Shown here one piece after another: positions 50,424 through 63,300 of a stretch of 64,000 bases of DNA. Both the position numbers and the translations under genes were made by a program. Origin of the DNA: Pomacea canaliculata (taxonomy: Eukaryota > Mollusca > Gastropoda > Architaenioglossa > Ampullariidae); NCBI RefSeq assembly GCF_003073045.1, contig NC_037600.1, positions 12,958,515-13,022,514 on the forward strand. Direction: 5' to 3'. The notes beneath the pieces were generated by a model. The model was given only the letters and a program-made list of their open reading frames with translations, was not told the DNA's origin and made no database searches. Positions within the stretch are counted from its first letter, which is position 1; each line of letters starts with the position of its first letter.

Positions 50424-53400
50424 CCAGCGCTCGGCGTTTCCGGTCCACTACGTTTCACGCATCAGCTGTACAGAAACGAAATATGAAATCATTTGTTGTC
50501 GTCCTCACGTGCCTGGGCTTCCACCATGGATTGTGCTGCCCTCTGTTTACCATCTGCACCTCTGCACCAGGGGTGGCTCGCTAGCTGAAACGACAGCTCC
50601 CTGCCTGTAGATACACGCGTGCGCAGATGAACATTTCTTGCTTTAATTTATTTGGCTGTTTACTTTTTCCCCGTTTTGCTTGATGCTTTTTTAATTGTTA
50701 AACTTCTTTTGCGCACAGAATTTGGAGCGTGCATTTTAATATTTAAGGTATGAAAGAGACGTTGGATTGGTTGTGTGAGGTTAGAGGGGAGAGCAGTTAA
50801 TAAGCGGCACCAGAAACGGCTAGGTAGTTAACATAGTTGTTTATTTGTGTTTGTCGTGAGATGTCTTACTTTTTTCCTTCAGTTCTTTCTACTTTTCTTG
50901 CTTTTTTCCTTCTTGATTAGTGGCAGAAGCATGAAAGAAGAAAAGAAAAAAAACTTTAATGGCAGTGCAATGCCCTTGACTTAGATCTTCATACGGGAAC
51001 GAGGGGAGTTGTGTGGGAACATCTGTTATGTAAAATCCTTAAGCCAGATGTGGAAGTGTTTACTTTTTAGGATGTACGGGTTTCTTGGTTCTTGACAAGT
51101 AATAAATATTCTAGAGTGTGGGGTTTTAGAGACTCAAAAACAATGTTGCAATAAATTCTCATCAACAAAGTGAAAAGATATGCATTTGAAATGACCAGAA
51201 CTGTGTTCTTTTACTTCACTTTTACCCAGAGTGAATACCCAGATTCAGTCTGTCTGTCAGAAACTCACCTAAAGATTGATTTAGCTAGTCGGGAAACACG
51301 GTTTCAAATAAAGACAAGACAGGCTGTGTAAAATTTCGTTTTCTTGTAAATTGAGTAAGCGAGTTCTGCGTGGGAAAAAGGTAAACACAACAAAGACTGT
51401 CAAACAGAAAATAGACTTTTTTAAATTTATGCGATCATAAGCAGACTTTATCACCCTGTCTTTGATTTTTAGTTTTTTCTAGAACATTATTTGTATAAAA
51501 CAAATACATGATGCTAATATTCTACCCACCCACAATTTTTTTTTTTTTTGCTTCTGCTCATTTCAGTACCTATCTCTTTCCTTTTTTTATTTCTAGGGAG
51601 TTTTTTGTTTTTATGAAAATGGTAAGTGAGATATGTTATGTGTATTTTCAGGTAACATATTGTGGCTTTCGTGTGGGTAGGCTGTATTTTGATATATGTG
51701 CGTGTTATAACAGTAAACAACATGTTGTATTACAGATCCTTTGGTAGTATTGCGGGGATTTCGGTGGGGGAGGGAGTGAATACAGTTCTGTACGGATCCG
51801 CGTATTGAATGTTTAGTTTTTACTAGAAAATAAAGTACTACAGTCTTTAATATGTCAAGCTTATGATCATCTATTTTATTTGTTTATTTACTGAAATGTA
51901 GTACTCTTCGAGCTCATGAAACTTGTTTTAGTCATTGAAAGAAAGACAAATGCATTGTTATTTTGTTTCGGATATTTAAGGATCTACAGCGGACTACTCC
52001 GCTAAATGTACCCAAAACGTATTTCTTAGCTGTTTAGCAGTCGTCGTTGTATTCACGTAACAAAGTGTTCGTCCTGAAAATTTATTTTCAAGTTTACATT
52101 AATCATAGGCACCTGAACATGTGAGTGGTTTTATCACTGTTGTTTTTTCAGTATATTTTCCTGGTCGTTTCGATTTGTTCAGATTTTGTGTTTAGCAGGT
52201 TTGCTTCTCCCTTTGCCTTGTAAAATGTGGGTATTACTGGTGCCTTAAAGCATCCCTACTATCAGTAGTTTTATCCACGTCCGACGTTTTTATTGCTTGT
52301 TCCCTCGTCTCCATTTTACAACCTGAAAGTCTTTCTCTCTTTCTCGCGCGCGCGCGCGCGTTCCCCAGCGGGTTAACGGCACTGAAGCCGGCACTAGTGT
52401 GTGTGCAGGTTGGCAAACCATTGGGTAGCCATTGAGATTTGCTGATGCATCTTGCGAATATTAGTTCAGAAAGCTTTAAGTTTAATCGCGCAGGGGATTT
52501 TTTTTAACGTTCTTTATAGGCTTCTGGAAAGTGTCTGGCAGAGATTCGTTAACTGTTTACGTGTGCGTGCGCGCACGTGTGTGTCTGTGTGTGCGTGAGG
52601 GAGAGAGTGCGTTCACGTGCGCACCTTTCTTGTACAGATGGCGTTTAACGCTTCAAAAGACATCAGTTAGACTATCCTCTTAGCATAAAGACTTTTCTAT
52701 TTAACTAGTCAGAAATTAAGATATAATTTTATTTCTAATTTTTCTTCTTTCATAATATCTCTCTCTCTTTCCTGCCACTTCGTTTTTTGTTTGTTTTTTT
52801 TTTGTTTTGTTTTTTTTTTTTTTTTTTTGTTTTGTTTTTGTTTCTTGACCCTGGAAATAAAGGGAAAGCACAAGCAATCTGTATCATAGGTTGAAGTCTT
52901 GACTCACATTGTATTTGTTGATTAAATCATTGATTGGTCTGTTAATTAGCATTTAATAATGAGGACACGGCTAGATGTATAAAACCAGTTTTACATGTAA
53001 AAGTAAAGGAATAAAGTACAAAATGTAAAGATGTTTGCGTTCACATCTTTGTCCGTGCGATGTATGTAGTCTGCGGGCCAGCATCTTTTCCGCTTACATA
53101 ACTTTAAGGGACTTTTTTTCGCAGCATTCGTCTTGTAAAAGGTAAGGAAAGGAGTAAAGCTAGCAAGAAGCGGTGGAAGATAAGATGCCCTGCTTCGTGC
53201 TGATAAACAGATGGAGGTGTATAAGGTTTTAAGTTTTACGAACAACTACCATATACCGTTGTAAATGTGACAAGGTGATTTGGTCGTGTTTGGTAGAATT
53301 AAAGCTCGATTCAGACATTTAGAAGTCATTTGCAAGCAGCTGCAAAACGCACAAAAAAGCGTGAACGGTTGTGAAAAGGAATATCGAGGGTAAGGATTGT

Positions 53401-53820
53401 CGAGAGGCCAGGTGTTATTCATCATTCCATGATCCTTTCGCAAAATACTTAGCATGACCCAAGTTTCAGTATTCTCTTTGATTCCTTCACCCTCCAAGAG
53501 GGACTGAGACACACTATATATATATACACATGCACACACACACGCTTCCATCTGTCTTCATACACAAAATCCCGCTCACACTAACATATTTTATTAACTC
53601 TTCTAGGTCACAGTCCTTAGTGATAAAATGAGTAATCAGGGTCTGTTTGAAGTTAGTTAACTGTTTTCCTATGACCCCCGCACAGGTGTGCCAAGCTTGG
53701 TTCAACGTTGCTCAGTTAAAGTTACTTCAGTAGTTCCAAAAATTCTCACTTGCGGTGGGTGAAGTCCAGGAGCGATCATACATAAACACTCCCTTGAATA
53801 ATCTACTTGAATACTCTAAT
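50424..53820. other. PHPT1 3' flank, no further gene seen
   Basis: Probably contains the 3' UTR (poly(A) candidates near 51101 and 51828). Simple sequence includes (CG)8 at about 52346-52361, and T/G-rich tracts at 52780-52842. No exon is supported. Confidence 0.55.
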
Positions 53821-53834
53821 CTGGGGCCGCTGGG

Positions 53835-54000
53835 GTTGACCAGGCCAACATGCCAGGCTGACGATGATACAGTGTCTGTACCCCAGAGCAGCGAGTGTCG
53901 ACTAGGCTGACACACCTGGCTGATGATGATACACTTGCAGACTTCAGAACAGCAGGCGCTGACTTGGCAGATACACCTGGCTGGCGATGATACACTTCAA
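53835..54000 (+). repeat. About 61-bp tandem repeat, nearly three copies
   Basis: Units starting GTTGACCAGGC (53835), GTCGACTAGGC (53897) and GCTGACTTGGC (53958) share a central CAGGCTGACGATGATAC-like core. Divergence is moderate. Confidence 0.7.
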
Positions 54001-54706
54001 TTCGGCGTTCCTTCCCCTAGTAATTCCTGAAATCCTTACTTGTCTATGAATATTCATATTGAATTTTAACTACCACTGTTACAACAAAAAACAACAATAC
54101 CTATTTCCATTATCATGACTTCCAACCAAATATAAAGTCTTCACACCTTTCTCTCACCGTTATCAAGATAGCCAAAGCAATAAAGACAACTTGTCCGATA
54201 CCTTGACTAGGCAAGGAGTTATTCCGATTCCCCGGTCTCTTTCACACAGAAATTCGCTACAGTGTCTCTCTTCTTAAACGACTGGCGGGGGAATAATCAA
54301 ACTCAGTTTTTCCCCCCAACTTTAGGGGTTCGATGAAATCTTTGCTCACTCAGGCACTCTTTCTTACAACATAGAAAAGGGCGACAATCCCTGTCTCCCG
54401 AGACATGCAAGGGGAATAACCCCCCACCCGTTCCAGCATTCCTCCCCATTCGGTAAAAAAAAATGGTTACATACATTTTTTAAAAATGGTTACATACATT
54501 TTTTTTCTTCAATCGTACACACTACACAGCATTGACATTGAGGAAGGTTTACAATTTCTCCCCACTTCATTTAAAAAAAAATCACACCGTTTTTTTTATC
54601 TCTACTGCTTTAAGTTTCCCACAAAATAAGATAGCAGATAGTGCGACTGAAAGAAAAATGGGAAATGAACAATGAGATTCATTTCGGCTCAAGTCTAAAC
54701 TATAGT
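54001..54706. other. Intergenic, low-complexity, no gene seen
   Basis: Non-coding AT-rich DNA. A short direct duplication, AAAATGGTTACATACATTTTTT, occurs at about 54461 and 54482. Confidence 0.5.
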
Positions 54707-54714
54707 CTCTACCA

Positions 54715-54921
54715 CAGACCTGGGCAAACGCCGGCCCGAGGGCCGGATCCGGCCCGCCTCCTGTCTCTGACCGGCCCTGCCCGCTGGCCGCCCACCAGTA
54801 AATATACTGAGTTAACTACATTAGTCCGGCCCTCTAGAACCATCCCAGTTTCTCATCCGGCCCTCTAGAACCATCCCAGTTTCTCATCCGGCCCCTTGGG
54901 AAAATTAATTGCCCACCCCTG
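54715..54921 (+). mobile_element. hAT-type MITE, 207 bp, with perfect 8-bp target duplication
   Basis: The element starts CAGACCTGGGCAAAC and ends GCCCACCCCTG. The termini are imperfect inverted repeats sharing CAG and TGGGCAA. Both sides carry the same octamer CTCTACCA (54707-54714 and 54922-54929), the hallmark of hAT insertion. The left interior (GGCCCGAGGGCCGGATCC) is rich in GGCC palindromes, as in many hAT ends. The interior holds two adjacent 31-bp direct repeats (54825-54855, 54856-54886). There is no transposase. Confidence 0.88.
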
Positions 54922-55849
54922 CTCTACCATTCACAGTGTGCGTGTGTTCATGAAGGTTCAAAAAAGTACACACGTGCACGTTTATGTGCATTACCACAAA
55001 TGAAATAAATATTTACAGCTAATGGTAGTGATAGGAAGGTGATTAAAAGCATGAAAGAAACACAAATAACTTTTTCTTAAAAAAATGCAATTAATCAGTG
55101 GGAAACGTGTGGTAAACTGACAATGATCAGAAATCAGTAAAAACAGATCTAAATTTTTACCAGAAAAACGTTAATTTTAAAAACACCTTAAAGTGAAACA
55201 CGAAATAATATCATGAACACTGCATGTCTCTGATATATACACTCATATCTAACAAAAGATTAACTAAATTTTGCCTTTTTCTTAACTGAATACCATGCAG
55301 GTTGTTAAGACAATGAAAGGGAGACAACTTTTCAACAAAAAATATAGTTCGAGCTTCGTGAATTACGTCCCATTCAAGCCATTTCTTAACCGGGCAAAAC
55401 CCCACCGAATCAAACTTTTAAAGCCTCATATTCTCAATGTTTTGACAAGCAAGTTTGAACTTTAGCCTATTGACTAGCATTGTAAAGTCCGGAAAGTTCG
55501 TCCCATACACATTGGTTCTCTGCGACCTTCACATACAACGCTTTAAAACTTCCATTTTGGTCAGGTTCAGAACCTCTAACAGCCAACCGAAAATATGACT
55601 CTCAAGCTTAGTGTTTCGTCAAGAGTGTGTCATTTGTTTCGATATATTTATCTGTACGTGTTGTCACTGTTTTAATTTTTTATTTTCAGGAGTATTTCAC
55701 AGCTTTGTCGCCACCATACGTCTACAAAACGCATTCTAGAAGCAACGAAATCGGTGGTCACGATATAGGTCAGTGGTGAGACAGAGGCTGGGGAAGAGAG
55801 ACAGGGTAGAAAATAAAGACAGTGATATCAAAGAAAAAGAAAGTCAATA

Positions 55850-56790
55850 TCGCATGTGTCCGCCATTGGTCTGAATGCAGGCAAGGCACCGTTGTTTCAT
55901 GGCTGAACCAATGTTCTCACAATCCTTTGAGGAATTGTCTGCCACTCTTGCTAAAGAAATTGGTATATTGTGGTCAACTGCTGGCAGGAGAGGGTAGTGG
56001 ATCTAAGTCGCTGGCCCAGGACATCCCACAGATGTTGAATGAGGAACAGGCCGGCCAGCCTGACCTGGTGTTGCTGCAGGAAGTCATTGACGACCCTGGT
56101 CCTGTACGGTCTGGCGTGTCGTCCGGTAAGAATGGCACCTAGTTTTGCAATGCTGGCAGTACCAGAGGATGTAAAATGCTATCTACGTATGCCACGACTG
56201 TCAGATTGCCTTACACCAGGTGGAGGGGAATTCTGTAGTCCTTCCCTTTCCCACGCTGAACCATGATGGATCCACCATCAATAGCGATCACGCCCCGCCA
56301 CAATGGGATCGTGGTAAGAGTGTAACGCTCTCCCTGTCGTCTTCAGACGCGGATTCAGCCATCTTGGAAGGACCTGGTAAAGCGAGATTTATCAGTGAAG
56401 AGGACTGCAGCCCCATGTTGCCTTGTCCATGCCAGAAGGCGTCGTGCCCATGGAAGACAAGCAGTGTGGTGTGCGAGTGTCAGGACAGAGGACAGCGGGT
56501 CGCCATGATCAAAGACTGCCCTCCTTGAACTTGTTGGACACCGTTTGGTCACTGACAGTTACATTGGTGGCTGCTTGCAACTGTCCCCTGAGTGTGCTGG
56601 CAGTGGGGTTCCCTGTCTTAGAACCGACATTACAATGGGGTTTCTTCGCTCTGCAACACTTCCCATTGCATCGTAGCAGTCAGTAGAGTTTGCATGACAG
56701 AGTGAGCAACTCCCAATCGGCGGCCAATTTCTCGAATACCTACGCCTCGTGCAGCTATGCAATGACCCTCCCTTGGTCGACATATTTAAT
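55850..56790 (-). pseudogene. Decayed Tc1-like transposase
   Basis: Read on the - strand from about 56770 down, pieces of a Tc1/mariner transposase appear in order but in different frames. They are a helix-turn-helix segment GVGIREIGRRLGVAHSV (about 56710-56762), WARRLLAWTRQ followed by FTDKSRF (about 56379-56450), RVVNDFLQQHQVRL (about 56060-56105), IQHLWDVLGQRL (about 56005-56040), EWQTIPQ, and a C-terminal CLACIQ-type end (near 55870). The FTD aspartate survives, but the glutamate expected in the IEHLWD motif is Q here, and several frameshifts and stops intervene, so it cannot be active. Terminal repeats could not be identified. Confidence 0.82.
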
Positions 56791-56799
56791 CGTCTCTGA

Positions 56800-58229
56800 G
56801 GCATAATTAAAAAAGGCGCATAGAAATAGTAATAAACCTTCCAAAGCCTCTAAAGTTACTGTTGTGTTGATAATAGACAGGGATTGCACGTGGACTGAAT
56901 TTTTTTTTTTACTATTCAATACTGCCTTGTCGCATGGATATGTTGCAATTGTGTACATTTTGTTTGGGTTCAATGACATTTTTTTCTTAACTGATGTGTT
57001 GAGCACGCACAAGACAAACAGGACTGTTATCAAATTCACGTTGACCAACACAATAAATTCACTTTAAAAAATTGAAGGAATAGCTCAATGTTATCACAAA
57101 CACGATTAATAAAATTTTAAAAAAAACGTGAAGTTGGCATTTTTATTGCTTTTGAGCAGTATGTGTGGGCAACGGTCAATTCTTTCATTTATGATTCTTG
57201 GGAAAAAATATCAGATATCAGCCTTGTGACACTTTGCGTCTGTATATTTTGAAAAGTGAGACCTGTAAAACCATCCTTTATCGTAAAACCTCTAATTCGT
57301 GAAAATAACAGAATGTCTTCAAATTATGTCCTCTAAGATCGCGTTTTGCATGAGGAATATCGCAAGACAAACTAAAAAATGTTAAACAAACACATAAAAG
57401 GAGATTTGCTTTACGAGAAAATGTTTTTATGGAAAGAACACAAGCCAAGAGTTTGTCCTTCTTGTGTAGATTCACCTGTGGCAGATTTTTGTTGCTAAAG
57501 GCTGGAATATTAGACTTAACATAGTGACACAAAGCTCTTCGAGATTGCTATCTCGTAATTTAGGAGGTTTTGTGTCATTTTTTATGTAAGCATATCACGG
57601 ATTTTTTTCTGTAGCAAATTTACTGTCAAACAATGCTCGCAAATTGGTAAGTACACTTATTAGTTTTTTTAAACGAATTATGGCATTGTGTTATACATTA
57701 TCATCACCAACAAAGATGCATGCAATCATGCACGCGCATTTGACTTCACGCACATAAAGCACCAACATCCGCTCAAGCTCGTACCCTCGTAAACACTCAA
57801 GAACAATGTTGATAAAGCCAGTTTAATGTTTACTTTCAAGCTTTTCTACTGCTCCTGACAAGATTTGGTTTAAAAATGCAGCAGTTTTATTTCACTCGAA
57901 TTGTTTTACATGTCAAGTTGTATTCATTTTTTTAAAAAAAATCTCTGGCTGTTATGGTCGTCAGTCCTGATTGCGATGCAAAATCTTCCTTAATTTTTAA
58001 AAGAAAAAGTTCTTTGTCTGAAGCTTCTATCCAAAAGATGTCTATTTTTTTTCTTTTAATATCTCATCCGTTCTTGTAACTTAACTGTATCGTATATTGA
58101 AGACGTTGAATAACATGATACGATTTAACATGACTAACTCTTCCTCAGTTAAAAAAAACCAAAACAATGAAGTGTCAGGAAGATCAGCTTGTGAAAGTTT
58201 CTGGCATCAAATTATAGCATCACTGCTGC
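56800..58229. other. Intergenic / 3' flank of the - strand gene
   Basis: AT-rich DNA with no supported exon. TTTATT at about 57889 (AATAAA on the - strand) is a candidate poly(A) signal for the precursor gene that ends at 58230. Confidence 0.5.
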
Positions 58230-58592
58230 TCAACCATATCTGAAACCTTGGGACCCGGAATCTTCGCCGCCTGCCTGGAAAACCGGCGTAGGACCCAGGC
58301 GCGCAGAGGCCGGGAGATGGCCGAGTGGTGACCAGAACGTCTTCCTCTTCAAGCCCGAGGGCACCGTCCATGACCTCTTGGCGTTCGGGGTCAGCGCGGA
58401 TTCCTCGTCGGGCACCACGCGGAGGTTATCGAGAGGGTACTCCACCAGCGTCTGCAGGTTTGGCTCCGCGTACTCGCTGTCTCGCGCATCTCCTCGGATG
58501 AGAATCACGTCCCTCACTGATCTCGCGTGAACCCCCGAGAGCAGCGCGATGACGATTTCCGAGATGAGAAGGCTGCGTAGGGTGAACGCCAT
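58230..58592 (-). CDS. Secretory precursor with C-terminal GFRYG, putative neuropeptide
   Basis: The frame predicts 120 residues, from ATG at 58592-58590 to TGA at 58232-58230. Residues 1-23 (MAFTLRSLLISEIVIALLSG, then VHA) are a signal peptide. The body is cysteine-free and acidic up to a first KR site near residue 74. It is followed by SWTVPSGL, a second basic site KRK, then a basic-to-neutral peptide starting TFWSPLGHLPASA and ending DSGSQGFRYG before the stop. A terminal glycine after RY would give an RY-amide, and dibasic sites flank the short peptide, as in neuropeptide precursors. A good acceptor (TTTTCCTCCCGTCAG) abuts the ATG, and the coding stretch is GC-rich against AT-rich flanks. 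I do not recognise the family: it lacks the layout of luqin, in which the peptide directly follows the leader. An in-frame ATG six codons upstream lies beyond the splice site. Confidence 0.6.
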   Translation of the reverse strand: MAFTLRSLLISEIVIALLSGVHARSVRDVILIRGDARDSEYAEPNLQTLVEYPLDNLRVVPDEESALTPNAKRSWTVPSGLKRKTFWSPLGHLPASARLGPTPVFQAGGEDSGSQGFRYG

Positions 58593-60062
58593 CTGACGGG
58601 AGGAAAACAAAGAGAGGAAGGAGCACGCATACGGTCACACACACGCACACGCACACGCACACATCTGTAAATATATGTTGATAGAGGTTGTAATAGTAAA
58701 TGAAGGCAATAGTATGGACTAGACGATCTGCGTGTTAATGTAAATTGAAACAGGCTGATAACTAGAGGTCTTTATCTTGCCCCAGTCTACAGGCCAGAGA
58801 CTGGAGTAGGTTCTGAGCGGAAGTAAAGAAAACTCGAGGGTTTGTAAGTCAGAAGGAATAAAGACATAAAGCTGCCCGGGGACACATGACTTTCCTTGGA
58901 AAATTTTTAAATGATCGCTACATAAAGTAAAGACGAGGATGAGGCCGTGGCTGAAGATAAACAATCAAAACTATCTTGGAGAATGCTTTAACTGAAACTA
59001 CGGCTAAAGACAGGACAGAAGCTGGTCATCTCTGCATTATTTATCGTCCTCTGGAGGTAGCTCTACCTGCCATCGTAGATTCACTCTATCTACCTGATCT
59101 ACCTGATGAAAGTTAAGAAAAATGTCGTCTTTGGTTCTTTGACTACAAAGTTAGTGTAGCAGCTTTTATTGTTCCAGTGTAAATGCCTCAGAATCTCCTG
59201 ATGGTCTCAAGTTCGAACAAGAGAACATATGAATGTTTGGTATGTCTTCTAGTGAAAGAATGAAATGATGTGCAAATTTGTAATTTACCTTCATAAAAAT
59301 GATTATTTATCAGCATGGCCTGAAGAGCAGTAAGCTCCGGTCATGAAATGTATATAAACTTTTCTTTGTTTTATTTAAAAAATATCTTTGCTTGAACACC
59401 AAAAAAAAAACCAAAAACTGTTTTTGTTAATGACGCATTTAAGGTCAAATATTCAATATGCAGGTAATCATACTTCAGGTAATCATTTTTTTTTTTACTC
59501 TTTTCTTGGGGGTTTGAAATAGGCAGAAACATGAGCTAAGTTCATTTGTATCATCATAATTAGCCTTTGGACTACGAAAAAGAGAACTTTTTTTGGAGGA
59601 CAAGATAAAACGATTTCAATTTTAATCGAATACGTAAAGGGTGATCAGTTTTGGAGAAAATCTGGTATGATACGAACAGAGCACTACAATGCAAAGTTGC
59701 ACGATAAAATATACAGGCAAGTAAAAGAAGGCAACAATGAAGATCACAAACATAATTAGTTGACTGTCAGTTAAATCCAGGGAACTTTGACAGCTTACAA
59801 AATAAGCAAATGTGTCAACAGTTTCGATCGTTTGAATGTCAATGTTCTAGAATCTAGAATCTACTAAGAACTCATTTTGACGATGGAATAAAATAATAAC
59901 CTGGTTTGCAAACAATTGATCAGAAGATAGGAAGGTGCGAGCATCTGTCAATGAAAAGAAAAAACTTTTTTGAAAAATGAAGGGATAGAGGAGAGCACAC
60001 ACACGAATATGTGCTGTTTCTGTCACAGAATAAAACACAATGCAATAAGAATCATGTCTTAC
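58593..60062 (-). other. Predicted intron in 5' UTR of the precursor gene
   Basis: On the - strand the donor GTAAGA follows ...CAGACAAAG (last exon base 60063) and the acceptor CCCGTCAG lies directly before the start codon. The (CA)n-like tract at 58630-58662 lies near the acceptor. No other exon is supported inside. Confidence 0.5.
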
Positions 60063-60285
60063 CTTTGTCTGCGAAAGGTGAAGGATGGCTCCAGGTGTCC
60101 AAAAAAAAGTTCCTGACGCCCAAACAACAGCTGTGCTATGACAGTTGGGAATCCAGTGCCTGTTAGCAAGTCTATAAAATCTGTGAAGTGAAAAAGGTTT
60201 TAATCAGTGCATCGAGCTGCTGTAGACGTGGTGAAGCTCGCAGGAGGCTGTCTGTGATGTTCGTCTGCACCGTCCTCGGCTCTGG
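60063..60285 (-). other. Probable non-coding first exon of the precursor gene
   Basis: Bounded on its 3' side by a strong donor (AAAG/GTAAGA). Its 5' end is estimated from a TATA-like TTATTTAA; the exact start is not known. No long reading frame joins it to the CDS. Confidence 0.4.
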
Positions 60286-60310
60286 GAAAGAACCTATCGA
60301 CTTCGGAGTC

Positions 60311-60318
60311 TTAAATAA
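60311..60318 (-). promoter_or_regulatory. TATA-like element of the precursor gene
   Basis: TTATTTAA on the - strand, about 1.7 kb before the start codon but only some 250 bp before the predicted donor of exon 1. Weak consensus match. Confidence 0.35.
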
Positions 60319-60399
60319 CCAGGTGTTGGTGCGTGGGACACTCAGCTTACCTGATGTAATGTAGAGCCACGCCTACTTCTACGTGGGATTACCAAAGTG

Positions 60400-63300
60400 A
60401 CAGGAGAAGTGGGGTGGGCTGGGTGGGTGTTTTTTTTTCTGGAGGGGGAGGGGATGAGGGTGGACGTTTCTGGTAGAGGGATGAGGATGGTAGAAAAAAG
60501 GGGAGGGGAACGGGAAGAGGTGGCGCTGTTTGGAAAGTCCGGCGTCTAGACAAGATCGTCATGCTGAGTACCGTCTGAGTAAAATATTTCATTGGAAATA
60601 GTTTCTTTACACTACTCGAAGAAGCTGCTGAAAGGTTATTCTTTTTGTTTATTGATTAGACGGTGAGTGTTAGATTCTTTCAACTCTTTCTATATTATTT
60701 TAATTATATTTTACATGTTTGAGCGATATCGTGTTGTCTTCTTTTACATGTAATACGTATAATAATCCTCACTTTCACAATAAATACGCAGGGGAAAATG
60801 TTGTCCATATTCTCAAACTGATATATTATCTCAATCCCTGTGAACTGTGCATGCTGATGAAAAGATTCTCTCTCTCTCCTGTGTTTCTTTCTCTCTTTCT
60901 TTTTAGCTGACCTCACTTCTTCCCTTCTCTTTTCTGGATAAACAAAATATACTTCTCTTTCTTGACCACGTTCTTTGCTTTTTATAGCATCTGGATTCTT
61001 TCCAAATTAACTCTGATGAAATAAATCAACACTTCAATAACCATTTTAAAATCCAGTTTACTGCTTTGGAGCATTATCCGGTCCAGTGAGCACTAAAGCG
61101 TTCTAAAATATTTCTACAAACCATGAAAATAAAGCGTGGCGACACCAGCATTTTACGACACCTGTCATGAAACAGGTAATTTTACCGCAGGTATCCGTAT
61201 AGACCGGAAGTCCACAGTTAGGGCTACGAGTGGGTGTGAGGGACACAAACTTTTGACTATAGAAATCTGTGGGAGAGAAGTTTGGTTTGTATAGAAGGGA
61301 GGTAGCTCGGTGTACGGGTATCTCACTGATACATTGCATTTCGAAGCATGTTTGGACACAACGACGATCAGCCTGCTTCCAAAGAGTCCATGTTTTGAAG
61401 GTGCTTTTAGCCAAAGAAACGAGACTATGGTCTGAAATACTTCTGGGAGTATGAATATGGTCTAACATCTTTCGGGATGTGCGAAAATAGTTGTGCATGC
61501 ACCTGGGAGGGTGAACATGGATGGACATGTTCTTTGGGGGTGAAAAAAGAAAATGGTTTGTCATGCTCAAGTAAGAGTAGACTTTTTTTTTTTTTTTTTT
61601 TTTTTTGACAAGCTTCTTGAAACCTTGACTATTGACAAAGTCCTATCAAATGTGAGACATTCTAGAACACGTGGCATGTTTTGATAAATTTGTAAGAAGC
61701 TTTACATGTTCGTACATAATTTTAAGGAAGACGAATTCCAGAAGAATGTTTTTCATTATCCGAGACGTCCATTCAGAGATATTTTTAGTAATAAGAAGGC
61801 AGCTTATTAAATGTATATTTCCATTATTTTAAACGGCTTCGAGTTGTCTTTGAAATGTGATTTACGATATGAACGATGATCCTTACTTTGTAATAAATGC
61901 CTACTTTGGAAAAGGTTCTAGCAGTGTCAACAGGGTCACTGTGCTTTAGAGACCCCCTAATGTGTGATCAACTAGCATTAGCTAAAAGATTTTTAAGTGT
62001 CTGACTCAGCTGTTTCCAAAAATTTCCATCAAAATTATTGATTCTTGTAAGAAAATGTGCGCTTGTAATCGATATAGAAGTATTTCCTGTGTTCACTTAA
62101 AAATATTAGAGATTAACGACAATTGTCAGATACTAAAATTGTCGAGTGATGAAACACAAGGATCACTCTTGGAAAAAAAGAATAAGAAAGAAGGAATTAA
62201 GTGGAAAATTTTATCCCTCGGAGAGAAGTTTGCTGCCAAGATGACGCCGGATGCGGTAGTCAAGACAACGACGGGACAGACCAACACGTGGAAGAGCAGA
62301 CAAACTCATTCTTCCGCCCACGAGCAACACAACACCTTGACTCACCCGCAAACTACCCTCGAGAACCCTCGATGGAAAAGATACTGATGTTATCTATGAA
62401 GAACGAACAATCAAACAAAAAACAAACAAAAAACTATGCCCTAAACACGGGAGGAGTAGAGTCATGTCTGAAGAATCTAGTCAAAGTGTCTCGGTTTACT
62501 TTGGCTTGGGAAGGAACTTATATTCTTCTTATCCCATATCTTCAAAAAGTTTGTCCACAATGCACGCACAAACATGCCACGGTCAGGTCGCACACAAAAT
62601 TTTCATGCTCTGTAAAATCATTGTCTTGAGGTCACCGAGTTCACTGAACAATTGAACGAAAGAACGAACAAACGAGTGACGATGATGATGATGTATATAT
62701 ACTTAGACAAAATTATATTTAAAAAAAAACATTTATTCACAAAACATACATCACATGCGCAAGGACGCTCTCAAACTGTTCGCCATCGTGTTCAACACAC
62801 AAAGACAAAAATAAGTATCGGCAAGATATGATCCAGTGAGTCATTTATTTTTAAGGCGGGGGGAATCTCACATGCGATGTGGGTACAAAGAGATCTGCTC
62901 GTCGCTGTTCTTTTTTTTTAAATTTAAATAACTTTGTCGATGTATTCATTTACTTTTAAAATCTCACTACAGTAAAAAAAAATTAATTAAAAAAATATTT
63001 TTTGCGTTTGGTGTAGTGTAGGTGTTATAAGGGTCAGCAAAGGACAAACACCGAATGTGATCAAAGTCGCTCCCTCGGTTAATTGCTCATACAGAAGAAC
63101 TGTAGCCTAACAGTGTAGCCTGTTTTCTAATAGTCTAGCGAAATATTATTTGATTAGTTCTTAGTGGAAGTAATGAAAGTATTTTCGTCGATGTCCCGGA
63201 AGCGTCCCTAAAATTATAGTTGGGAAATAAAAATTTTCACAAACATACCGAAGATCCAGCGCTCCATCACAGCGACATTCACAGGAACGCTCGATCGCAC

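Noticed and set aside
61103..61570. 155-codon open frame on the - strand
   Set aside because: Partly produced by a degenerate 30-32-bp tandem repeat. No signal peptide, motif or family likeness.
62055..62629. Two overlapping open frames with a less AT-rich patch
   Set aside because: Several frames on both strands are open, no family is recognised and no splice sites of quality bound it.
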